Part shown: one piece after another, positions 1-8,500 of the stretch | How the letters are laid out: every line of letters begins with the position of its first letter | How positions within the stretch are numbered: the first letter of the stretch is position 1 | NCBI GenBank assembly: GCA_020628755.1 | Contig: JAHDEQ010000017.1 | Span: 3,385-29,100 of the forward strand | Direction: 5' to 3' | DNA length: 25,716 nt | DNA from: Saprospiraceae bacterium | Lineage (GTDB): Bacteria; Bacteroidota; Bacteroidia; Chitinophagales; Saprospiraceae | Made by a program: the position numbers and the translations under genes | Notes under the pieces: model-generated | Told to the model about the DNA's origin: nothing | Seen by the model: only the letters and a program-made list of their open reading frames with translations | Database searches by the model: none

Positions 1-70
1 TGCGCCTGTTGCGGATGCGCCTGTTGCGGATGCGCCTGTTGCGGATGCGCCTGTTGCGGATGCGCCTGTT
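1..70 (+). repeat. 15-bp tandem repeat array (4.7 copies)
   Basis: Bases 1-60 are four identical copies of TGCGCCTGTTGCGGA, followed by 10 bases of a fifth. The array starts at the window edge and may continue upstream. It is much richer in GC than its surroundings. Each unit encodes one APVAD pentapeptide. Confidence 0.97.
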
Positions 71-187
71 AATAGAGACATTGTAAGTGTGGATGATTCG
101 ATGGCGGATGCTTCAGATGGAGATTTGGAAATTTCGGAAGAAGATGCCCAAATCATTGCCAATGACCGAGATATTCCACCAACCTAA
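2..187 (+). CDS. C-terminal end of a protein with APVAD pentapeptide repeats (partial)
   Basis: The frame is open from the left edge and ends at TAA 185-187. It reads repeated Ala-Pro-Val-Ala-Asp units (four complete, then APV), followed by a tail of about 40 residues rich in Asp and Glu that ends in DIPPT. The repeats are encoded by exact 15-bp DNA repeats, so they are probably recent and length-variable. Pro/Ala/Asp-rich repeats of this kind usually form an extended linker or low-complexity tail. No domain is visible in the part present, so the function is unknown. The 149 bp to the next gene hold no clear terminator. The reading frame is secure because the repeat unit is a multiple of three and has no stop in this frame. 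Confidence 0.75.
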   Translation, partial: APVADAPVADAPVADAPVADAPVNRDIVSVDDSMADASDGDLEISEEDAQIIANDRDIPPT

Positions 188-275
188 ATTTTTTATCTAA
201 TAAAAGTCCTTCTTTGACAAATTCCGTGTTCCGTTCAAAATAAAAGAGAGAACGACCGCAGGAAGTGAACGATTT

Positions 276-283
276 TAGATTTG
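276..283 (+). promoter_or_regulatory. Possible Bacteroidota -7 element for the 1159-aa gene
   Basis: TAGATTTG matches the Bacteroidota -7 consensus TANNTTTG and lies 53 bp before the start codon at 337. No TTTG is present at the expected 19-21 bp upstream, so only half of the promoter is supported. Confidence 0.3.
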
Positions 284-336
284 AATGGAAATATTTTCAC
301 GGGAAAAGTCAAAGAATCATAAAAGTTTAACGTACT

Positions 337-3300
337 ATGAATCTACCAAAAACCAAACTCCTAGTCTTTTTATGCTATTGCTTTATTTTTGGGAATGCGA
401 CACTCCATGCCCAATCTTTGTATTCAGATGCCTTAGAACTAGCCGATGCAATAGAAAAAAACCAGCTTTGGATAAAAATAGAAGCGGATACAACTGTTGA
501 AATAAGTTTTAAATCCGCTTCGGCTGATGAATTGGATGAAGCAAATCGTATTGGCAAATTTTCATCTCTGCAAGATTCCATCTTACTAGAAAAAAATGGT
601 GAATATACATTTGATTCTTACGGACGAGATTTTCAGATTTTCTTTCAGTATGATACTCTATTGCTTGTGGATAGTGTTTTGAATAACAATATCAAAATCA
701 ATAATCAGAGTTTGTATTTTGAATCTCTTATTGCTAAAGAAACAGGTGAAATAGAAAAAAAACCATATCTCAAAAAGCAAGTCCTCAAAATCCATTCTAT
801 TTTGGGAGTGCATTATGACAATGAAATTTTGAATAATAATATTGCGGATTACAATGCACTTGTGGTTTATGATGCCTATAAAAACAATCCTTATTTGGCT
901 CGTTTGCTGCCCCAAGATTGGTTTAAAAACCAAGCGTGGACGGATAGCAAGAACCTGATTTCTGTTAAAGTCAATACCGAAATTCAATCTCGAAAATCAC
1001 AATATTTACCTGTTTATCAAAAACTTTATGGCGACAGTATGACTTATCGCCAACAATTGACAACAATAAATGGAGTTCAAATTGAATATGCAGAGCCCGT
1101 TTTAGCTTCAACCAACGAGCTAGTTGCATCGGCCGAAACCATTGAAGCCAATGCTCCTGCGCCACCTACTAATTTGACAACGACTATACTTACGGGGCTT
1201 TCTGAATTTATAACAGATAGAGCGCAAGAAGAATTTAATGTCACTTTTATGCATAAATTTCGTGAGCGACTCAATGATGAAGAATATGCGGAACTCAGAA
1301 CTCTTTTTCCGCTTTCTTATGATTTTTTGAACCAAATTGATATTTCAAACTATAAATCGGCTCTGTTGTCGGCTCGTCAAGTATTTGCCGAAGATATTCA
1401 AAAATTAGGCTTCAATTTGCCCAAAGTTTTTGATTTGGCGAAGTATCAAAAAATTAGGAATATCCCAGAAATTTACAATCTTTTAGTCATTTATAGCATT
1501 CTGGATTTGGTCTATAGAGATAACTCTATAGATGATGTTTTGCCCCTTACTTTTCGCAAGGTTCAAAAAAGTAGTAAAGAGCTTCAGAAAGACCTTAATT
1601 TGAGTTTGGCAGCTTCTGAAAATTCCAAAAAAGATAGAGCTGCACTTGCAGGTCTTATTGAAACGCATGAGCAAAAATTGATGCAAATGCGTGATGATTT
1701 AATAGACAAACAAATCTTTTTGGAACTTGCTTTTTTACAAACTGCTGTCTTACCCGATTCTCTGCGAATCGAAACAGATTCCATCTATTTCGATTATCTA
1801 AAAAAGGTTGATATTTATAATAACGAATTGCATAATGCTTGGGATACTATACAAGAAATACCTTATAATTTGAAGGGTAAACGTTTTTATGAAACGCTTA
1901 TGGAAGAACCCTCAATTGATAAATTTGATATACATTTTGGGGAAGAACCCGACTCGACAGAGTTGATTGCGGCTGGCTTGGAATTGTCTCGTTGTATGGT
2001 TTGTGGTATCAATGGAAATCCCAATAAAGCAAAGATTTTGATGGAATGGGATGCCTTATTGACTCGTACTCAAGCCAAATTTGATTATTTGGTAAATGTT
2101 CAGAATGGAAATACTGACGCAGGTCTTCAAGGCAAACTAGATGACTTAGAGCAGCAGCGCCAACAACTGCAAAGCGAGTTGTTGGCTGACCTTGATTTTT
2201 GGTTCGGAAAGTCCTTAAAAACGGATTTGTCTAAGACACAAAAATTTACAGAAAATGACTCTATGGCCTTAGTTTATTTGAGTAAAACCTTAGACGAAAA
2301 ACTATTTGTAGAAATACAAGGAAATTCTAAAGTTGAAACGCTAGAAATTCGCCAAAATCAATTTCAAAAAATACGAGAGACGATAAAAAGTCAATTAAGT
2401 GATTTGAAATCAAAACTCCAACAAGAGAGTCCTTTGTATCAAAAATTGACTAAAGATGAGCCTGTTGTGGCTGCAATTTCAGCCACAAATCCTGCGCTAA
2501 GTGAGCTTTATAATGAGTCGCTCGAAATACGACATAAAATCAACTTGTTGGATGAAAAATATGCAAGTGATATTCAAAAAACTATAGAAAATACAAAGCG
2601 TGTAGCCAAAATTTTGGAGTTGTCGAGCCAACTTTTTTTGTTTTTAAAAGTAGGGGACTCTGAGGAACGAACTTGGCTCAATACCGAACAATGGAATAAA
2701 TTGTTGAATGACGATACACAGCACGATGTTTTTTTTGGTTTGTTGTATCAAAGGCTGCAAAGCCTTTATCCTTCGCATGATTTTAATAATCAAGGATTGG
2801 CCACTTTGACGACGAGTTTTGTCTATAATTTATCTCTTTTGAAGCAACAGCGAAAGCGTTTGGCCACGAAGAAAAAAGAAAACGAGACCATTTTGTTTAA
2901 TGATTATTTGCCTTTTGCACAAGTTGTGGTGAGTCTGATAAATGCCGTCTTGGAAACGCCCATTTTGGTAGATGATGCGAAGGTCGCTTACAGTATTGTA
3001 GAACGAGAAGAAACCTTGCAATATATTCCTCGAATATCGGACCACACGCTTAATCTTTTTGAAAATATAAATGGACAAGAATATAATTATGCGATTTATA
3101 ATGCGCTAGAGTTGTATAAAATTATTTCTGAACGAACACTTGGAAATTGCAATAATCGAGAAGGAAAAGATCGAAAAAAATGCAAAAAAAATGAAAAAAC
3201 ACGCAATGCTTTTTTAGTTTATGGAAGTTTTATTGCCGATATAGCTTTGGCTCAAAAACCAGAAGATATTCGCCGAGCTTTGGAGGTCGTGGCACTGCCT

Positions 3301-3816
3301 CCTGGCAGTAGCCGCATCAAGCGACAAGCCAATTATAATGTCTCTTTAAATTCTTATTTTGGATTGGGCGCAGGTAGAGAGCGATTGACGGATAGCAAAA
3401 TTAAAGCTGCAGGATTAGAACAAAATTCTTTTTCTGCTGGACTTACTGTACCCGTTGGTTTTTCTGCAAGTTGGAAATTTACGCCTCGTCAAAAAGGGTC
3501 ATTTAGTATTTTTGTTCCTATTTTGGACTTGGGAGCAGTTACGGCAATTCGGTTTCAAGAAAATGAAATTGCGGACAACAATGATACGGTTTTGAATTTA
3601 CCAGAATTTACCTTTAATAATGTGATTTCTCCAGGTGCATATTTTATGTATAATCTTCCTAAAAACCCATTTTCGCTTGGTCTTGGAGTACAGCACGGCC
3701 CACAAAAGCGTATCCTTGAACTCAACAATGAGGTATTTGAATCAGGAGCTTGGCGACTTATGTTTACGGCGACGGTTGATGTGCCTTTGTTTAATTTATT
3801 TGGGAATCGGTTTTAA
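337..3816 (+). CDS. Large exported protein of unknown function with coiled coils and a barrel-like C-terminus
   Basis: The 1159-residue product begins with a clear signal peptide: basic start MNLPKTK, a hydrophobic core LLVFLCYCFIFG, and a likely cleavage after LHAQ near residue 26. I recognise no family for the body. It is Glu/Lys/Gln-rich with probable coiled-coil stretches around residues 410-460, 590-620, 660-700 and 730-790, a CMVC pair near 555, and a strongly basic Cys-containing patch near 937-957. From about residue 998 the sequence changes to alternating hydrophobic and polar strands (SYFGLGAG, FSAGLTVPVGFSASWKF, SLGLGVQHG, LMFTATVDVPLF) and ends in Phe. This is typical of a small outer-membrane beta-barrel or a porin-like anchor. 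I infer a periplasmic coiled-coil body with a C-terminal outer-membrane domain. The stop codon directly abuts a palindromic repeat element. Confidence 0.85.
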   Translation: MNLPKTKLLVFLCYCFIFGNATLHAQSLYSDALELADAIEKNQLWIKIEADTTVEISFKSASADELDEANRIGKFSSLQDSILLEKNGEYTFDSYGRDFQIFFQYDTLLLVDSVLNNNIKINNQSLYFESLIAKETGEIEKKPYLKKQVLKIHSILGVHYDNEILNNNIADYNALVVYDAYKNNPYLARLLPQDWFKNQAWTDSKNLISVKVNTEIQSRKSQYLPVYQKLYGDSMTYRQQLTTINGVQIEYAEPVLASTNELVASAETIEANAPAPPTNLTTTILTGLSEFITDRAQEEFNVTFMHKFRERLNDEEYAELRTLFPLSYDFLNQIDISNYKSALLSARQVFAEDIQKLGFNLPKVFDLAKYQKIRNIPEIYNLLVIYSILDLVYRDNSIDDVLPLTFRKVQKSSKELQKDLNLSLAASENSKKDRAALAGLIETHEQKLMQMRDDLIDKQIFLELAFLQTAVLPDSLRIETDSIYFDYLKKVDIYNNELHNAWDTIQEIPYNLKGKRFYETLMEEPSIDKFDIHFGEEPDSTELIAAGLELSRCMVCGINGNPNKAKILMEWDALLTRTQAKFDYLVNVQNGNTDAGLQGKLDDLEQQRQQLQSELLADLDFWFGKSLKTDLSKTQKFTENDSMALVYLSKTLDEKLFVEIQGNSKVETLEIRQNQFQKIRETIKSQLSDLKSKLQQESPLYQKLTKDEPVVAAISATNPALSELYNESLEIRHKINLLDEKYASDIQKTIENTKRVAKILELSSQLFLFLKVGDSEERTWLNTEQWNKLLNDDTQHDVFFGLLYQRLQSLYPSHDFNNQGLATLTTSFVYNLSLLKQQRKRLATKKKENETILFNDYLPFAQVVVSLINAVLETPILVDDAKVAYSIVEREETLQYIPRISDHTLNLFENINGQEYNYAIYNALELYKIISERTLGNCNNREGKDRKKCKKNEKTRNAFLVYGSFIADIALAQKPEDIRRALEVVALPPGSSRIKRQANYNVSLNSYFGLGAGRERLTDSKIKAAGLEQNSFSAGLTVPVGFSASWKFTPRQKGSFSIFVPILDLGAVTAIRFQENEIADNNDTVLNLPEFTFNNVISPGAYFMYNLPKNPFSLGLGVQHGPQKRILELNNEVFESGAWRLMFTATVDVPLFNLFGNRF

Positions 3817-3931
3817 TTTTTGGAGGGGTCAGGGGTCAGATTTTTCGCTTTGCGAAAATAAGGTGTCAGGAAAATGCTGACTCCTCTAGCTCCGCAAAGC
3901 GGAGCGCGCTGACCCCTGACCCCTCCAAAAA
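3817..3931. repeat. Palindromic MITE/REP-like element, copy 1
   Basis: This 115-bp element has terminal inverted repeats: TTTTTGGAGGGGTCAG at the left and its complement at the right, with GGGGTCAG doubled on each side. Inside are three hairpins: TTTTCGC-TTT-GCGAAAA (3842-3858), GTCAG/CTGAC (3865-3881) and GCTCCGC-AAA-GCGGAGC (3889-3905). It fills the convergent gap between the stop codons at 3816 and 3933 completely and could end transcription from both sides. Copy 2 at 5284-5401 is nearly identical and in inverted orientation. No transposase is nearby, which would fit a non-autonomous element. Confidence 0.9.
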
Positions 3932-3932
3932 A

Positions 3933-5159
3933 TTACTGCTTCTTCTTTACATTCGTATCCAAATTCAAGTCCATTGCAGCTTTTGCACCCATGATTTGCA
4001 TGAAGTCAAGTCCTGCATTGCCGTCGTTAGAAACGCCTGTTTGAAACTTAGGAACAAGGTCACCTTGATAGGCGGCGAATGCGTTAGACCACATTTGCTG
4101 CACCTCTTTGTACGTCTCTAGTTTCTTCTCCAAAGCACCGTCTGCTTGCATGACTTTAGCTTTGGCATAAGCCTCAGCATCAGCGAGGGCTTTGATTTTT
4201 TGAGCTTCTAATTTGGCGGCTTCCATAGCGATTTTTTGCTTCTCCATGTCTTTTCCAGCCAGTTTAACTTGAGTTTCAGCTTGAACCAGTTGACGAGTTT
4301 GCTCTTGCTTTTTTTCGTACTCGATTTCGACTAATCGCTTACGACCTTCTGCTGCTGCTGTCAACTCTTCTTGTTGAGCCGTGATAAGATTTTGTTTAGA
4401 AATTGACTCACGAGTACTGGCTTCGATTTTCTTAGCCAATTTATCATCAACCTGCTTTTCGTATTTTACATTAATGATATTGTGCGTTCTTACCGAAATT
4501 CCCATTTCTTTGAGGTCATTGCTATTTCTTACAGGTTTGTTAGAATTGTCCAAACGAATTTTATTTTCGTAAGATTTTTTCAACTCACCCGTCAGGCTAT
4601 CTCTGCTCGAAGACTCAAAATTGTCCACAACATACTGTCCATTGTCGAGTTGGTCTCTAAAATCGTTGGATAATTTGGACATTCCGCCAGAATAGTGCTG
4701 CTCTGACTCCATCAGTTGAGCCGAATATTTTAAACACTCTCTAGTGTAAGGCGCAAGACCTGTAGAAGACAAATGATCTACATTTCGGAAATCCTCATGT
4801 ATCTCTAGCATTTGGACTTCATCGTTGGGTAAGGCATATTTTACGAAAATCTCAACTTTTGCAGTAGTAGCATCCATAAAACGCACCTCAACCAAGTCTT
4901 GATTGACCGTTGCTTCGGTTTCTTGCTTGGTATAAGCAATGGTCACTAGATTTGGATAAGTTGTAATTTTACTTCCTGGGATTTTGAGGTAAATTCCGTT
5001 TCCGTAAACTACCTTTTTATCCCCTAAAGGAGTCTCGACGACTTCACGATAACCCATTGAATTGTAGCCAAATGGATTAAAAACGCTGAGTAAAATAATT
5101 GCTATCACAGCTAAAATTCCACCCATTACCATCTTGTTGTTTAAATTTGTTTTTTTCAT
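3933..5159 (-). CDS. SPFH/Band 7 (prohibitin/flotillin-type) membrane protein
   Basis: The product has about 408 residues if it starts at MKKTNLNNKM (codon 5157-5159). An in-frame ATG at 5246 would add 29 residues before the membrane segment, but these do not look like a leader and would cover an inverted repeat. A single membrane segment lies at about residues 11-27 (MVMGGILAVIAIILLSVF). It is followed by a beta-rich SPFH domain (GYREVVETPLGDKKVVYGNG ... VEIFVKYALP) to about residue 235. A long Ala/Glu/Lys/Gln coiled coil with AEAYAKAKVMQADGALEKK follows at about 240-350. Proteins of this kind form oligomeric cages or rings on membranes and act as scaffolds for proteases or membrane microdomains; the exact role here is unknown. 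The gene stands alone, lying convergent to 337-3816 and flanked by the inverted repeat pair. Confidence 0.85.
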   Translation of the reverse strand: MKKTNLNNKMVMGGILAVIAIILLSVFNPFGYNSMGYREVVETPLGDKKVVYGNGIYLKIPGSKITTYPNLVTIAYTKQETEATVNQDLVEVRFMDATTAKVEIFVKYALPNDEVQMLEIHEDFRNVDHLSSTGLAPYTRECLKYSAQLMESEQHYSGGMSKLSNDFRDQLDNGQYVVDNFESSSRDSLTGELKKSYENKIRLDNSNKPVRNSNDLKEMGISVRTHNIINVKYEKQVDDKLAKKIEASTRESISKQNLITAQQEELTAAAEGRKRLVEIEYEKKQEQTRQLVQAETQVKLAGKDMEKQKIAMEAAKLEAQKIKALADAEAYAKAKVMQADGALEKKLETYKEVQQMWSNAFAAYQGDLVPKFQTGVSNDGNAGLDFMQIMGAKAAMDLNLDTNVKKKQ

Positions 5160-5195
5160 TTTCGATTGGTTTTTAATGTTAGAAAATAGCTCAAG

Positions 5196-5230
5196 AAATC
5201 TTGAATTTTGTATTAATAATTTCAAGATTT
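5196..5230. promoter_or_regulatory. Inverted repeat upstream of the SPFH gene (possible operator or leader hairpin)
   Basis: AAATCTTGAA (5196-5205) and TTCAAGATTT (5221-5230) form a perfect 10-bp inverted repeat with a 15-bp spacer. It lies 37-71 bp before the preferred start codon at 5159. An overlapping smaller palindrome, TCAAG-AAAT-CTTGA (5191-5204), adds a third half-site. The arrangement could be a regulator-binding site or a 5' leader stem; the sequence cannot decide between them. Confidence 0.45.
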
Positions 5231-5283
5231 TAAATGTGAAATCCAATTTTTGTCGATATTCCTAGGAGTTTTTCGGATGAATG

Positions 5284-5401
5284 TTTTTTGGGAGGAGTCA
5301 GGGGTCAGCTCGCTCCGCTTTGCGGAGCTAGAGGAGTCAGCATTTTCCTGACCCCTTATTTTCGCAAAGCGAAAAATCTGACCCCTGACCCCTCCCAAAA
5401 A
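5284..5401. repeat. Palindromic MITE/REP-like element, copy 2 (inverted relative to copy 1)
   Basis: Read on the minus strand, this matches copy 1 (3817-3931) almost base for base. The few differences include GGGGTCAG for GGTGTCAG in the middle and one changed base in a terminal repeat (GGAGTCAGGGG). It carries the same three internal hairpins. It lies between the start of the SPFH gene and the terminator of the giant gene at 5519-13120. Together the two copies bracket a segment of about 1.35 kb in inverted orientation. Confidence 0.9.
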
Positions 5402-5413
5402 CGATAGTAAATG

Positions 5414-5451
5414 AAATAAAAAAAGCAGAGACTTTATTACAAAGTCTCTGC
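5414..5451 (-). terminator. Rho-independent terminator of the 2533-aa gene
   Basis: Read on the minus strand, an 11-bp perfect stem (GCAGAGACTTT / AAAGTCTCTGC, 5425-5451) with a 5-base loop is followed by seven Ts (5418-5424). It lies about 70 bp after the stop codon at 5519. The stem is almost the same as that behind the paralogous gene (13675-13704). Confidence 0.9.
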
Positions 5452-5518
5452 AGTTGTATGTGCAAAATAAAATTATTCTTAGGGTAAAAAGAGTAGGGGG
5501 ACTTTTTACTTTTTAGTC

Positions 5519-8500
5519 TTAACGATTAGCCTCTATACTTACAGGTAAACAGGTATTGTTATCACAATCTATTCGTAGTAAATAATCTTCTACTTCTCCT
5601 CCTTCAAGCGTAGTTCCATAAGGAGTCATATCGTTTTCATGGCTCAACCTAGCTCTAAAACCTAAGTCTTGGTCTAAAGCGATATCCATTGGTACATAAA
5701 TAGTCAAATAACCATTTCTTCCAAAGTCGCCAAAACCATTGTCAGATATATCTACAGCAAACTCATCAGGATCGTCAAAATCGCCATCGCCATTCCAGTC
5801 AATCCATATTTCTAATTCCCCTTGTTGGCCACTTGGATTGGAAACATCAAACGGGATTCGTATAGTACCGCCTGGTATCCATTGGATATCCATTGGGAAA
5901 GTAATACCATCTTCGTCGTTACCATCTCCTGTTGCTGTTATATTAGGCTGGCCATCCATTTCTTCATCTACACCACTACCTAAGTAGAAACCTTCTTCCA
6001 CGTGATGCGCTGGGCCATTGTTAGCTACTTCTGTCTGGTAATCACCTGTTGTTGTATTACCTGAGTTATCAGGTAAATCACCGTAATCAATACATACTTC
6101 CAACTCAAAATTGTTACTTCGAGTTTTACAAGCATCCGAACTGTTTGAATATAAGACATAATAAGTACCTACATTCATTATATCCGATTCCATAAAGACA
6201 TTGGATGCTCCAACTTGGACAGTGGTTTCTTGATTGTTATTATCTATAAAAATCCACTCGTAAGTATCAAAGCCAGTTGGGGCTGTGAAAGTATATTCTG
6301 CTGCACTACACAATTTTCCGTCTGGTATAACATCTTCTATCGGCTGTGGGATAGATTGAACAGGGAATGTTGCAGTAAACATACAATTGTCTATACCATC
6401 AGAATAAGTTGCAGTAACAGTATAATTAATAGACATGGTTGGTTGACATACCGTTGGTGTTTGTGAGTTTGGATCGTCTAAGAACGTTGTTGGTGACCAA
6501 ACTACGGTCATATTATCTCGATAAGATGCATCTATATCCAAATCCAATTGTAAACAATCCGTTTCACAAACCTCTTCAGGAGCATATGGGCCTAAATTAA
6601 AGTTTGCTAAGCTGAAAACATCTCTAGAGAAGGTTTGCACACCGCAGTTTCCTAAATCACTGGTTGCTTGAAGCATGATAGGAGTGCTTAGTCCAAAACC
6701 ACTATTGATAGTTAATTCAGTTGTTCCATTACCAGCATCTGTTATTGTACCAGCATTGGTAGGTTGAATACTATAGGTCCAATCATCGCAATTTTCTAAA
6801 ACTAATGCTTCACCTGGGCATACATTTACATTTTCGGGTAAAACGGCTAATGCCTCAGGCTCTACTACATTGTGATAGTACATCTTTGTGTCACATACAC
6901 AAGGCCCACTTTGTTCTACAATCAAGAATACAGGACAAGCATCTGTAGCAGGTACATTGAAACAACCATTCAAGGTGCGATTGCTTCCACCAGGCAATAC
7001 AACTGGCATTGTCGAGCTTCCCAATTGTGGGTCATAATTATCTAATTCGCCATTGGAATCCAAATCTCTAAAAATACTTATTATGATATTGTCTGCATAT
7101 AAATCAGGTGAAATATTTGCAACATCAACATCATAACAAATTGGAACAATATCTCCGCTTGAACAACCTACATAGACATTTTGACCACTAATCGGAAGTG
7201 GTGGATTGAAGTCAATATCTATCAATGGATTTACAGAGTTGAGTACATTCACAGAGCAATTGACACCCGTACTAACACAGGCTTGGTCTTCTATTGTGCT
7301 TTGTACTGCCACATTCATGGTTTGGTCACCACAATCTACATCGTCAGGTACAATGAAATCTAAACCAACTTGGAAAACTTCTCCATTTGAAATACCATCT
7401 GGGACATCCATACAAATCTTGATGGCTGCTCCAGAAGTTGTTTCCGTGATAGTTGGGATATGGTTTGGACTTATCCAAGTAGCTGAACCTGGAGAATAAT
7501 CAAATGCACCTGTTTGTATATCCATACATACTTCACTACCCATCGTTTCTCCTAATGGACTTATGTTTAAGAAAGTCAATACGATGTTGGATTCACTACC
7601 ACAATAGGCTACAGTTGGCTCGGCGAAAACATAAAACTGGGCAAAGTTTATAGGGTTTGCATTTTGTATAATAACGGGATTAGACTGTACCTGCATAGAC
7701 TGTACCCGACCCTCACAAGGGTCGGCTGCATTGGCTTGATACCATATACTTGTTCCACTCACAAATTCATCACATTCAGTTTCTGCCAAGAAATTAAATT
7801 GAATTCGGTTTTCATCATTTGGAGCAGCAATACCAGGTAAGCCGTTACTTGATATAAAAGTACTCCATACAGCAGAATCGTCATATTCAAAGAAGGTACC
7901 CAAAGCATTATTCATCGATAAATCAACTATAGGGTCAGGTATCGGTACACAAGGCCCAGTATTAGTGGGGCCACCAGGATAGCAAACCTCCCATGTGCCT
8001 GGAACAAAATCTAAGCCTGTAGGGAAGTACCACATCATTTCAATATCTGTCAAGGTAGCAGGTTTTACGTTTTTGATACGAACTCCCATCGGGATTTGTT
8101 CGCAAAGGCTATATTCTCCCGATGCATTTGGATCCCATTCGACCTGTAAGTCTGACTCTTCTCGGATATATTCGTAGGCTTGTTCTACACTATTGCAGGC
8201 ATCTATATCTGCCAATAAATCAGAACCCTTTGTTGGATCTACACAGCCTGTATTGGCTTCTACTACAATACGGGTATCTGCTCCTGTACCTGTAGGGCAG
8301 AAAGTCAACTCGGTAGTGATTTCTATTTGGTCACAAGCACCTGGGGCTAAGTCTCTCATTTCCATCATATAGACATTGTGGGTTGGCGTGGTTTCAACAA
8401 AAATATAATTTATTCCAGTCCCACTTAAACTTTGAACATCTATGAGTTCTATACTTAAAGGTATATTGATAGTCGCTGCCACGTTTTCGTGGGTAGAGAG

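Noticed and set aside
4044..4150. Tandem repeats in the SPFH coiled coil as a mobile or slippage repeat
   Set aside because: The pattern is heptad-type protein composition without exact DNA repetition.
5160..5246. Longer start for the SPFH gene at 5246
   Set aside because: The extra 29 residues precede the membrane anchor, do not resemble a signal, and would place an inverted repeat in coding sequence. The start at 5159 gives the usual short basic N-terminus before the membrane helix.
3817..5401. CRISPR-like array or insertion sequence
   Set aside because: There are only two copies, inverted, with no regular spacers and no transposase or cas gene, so neither fits.
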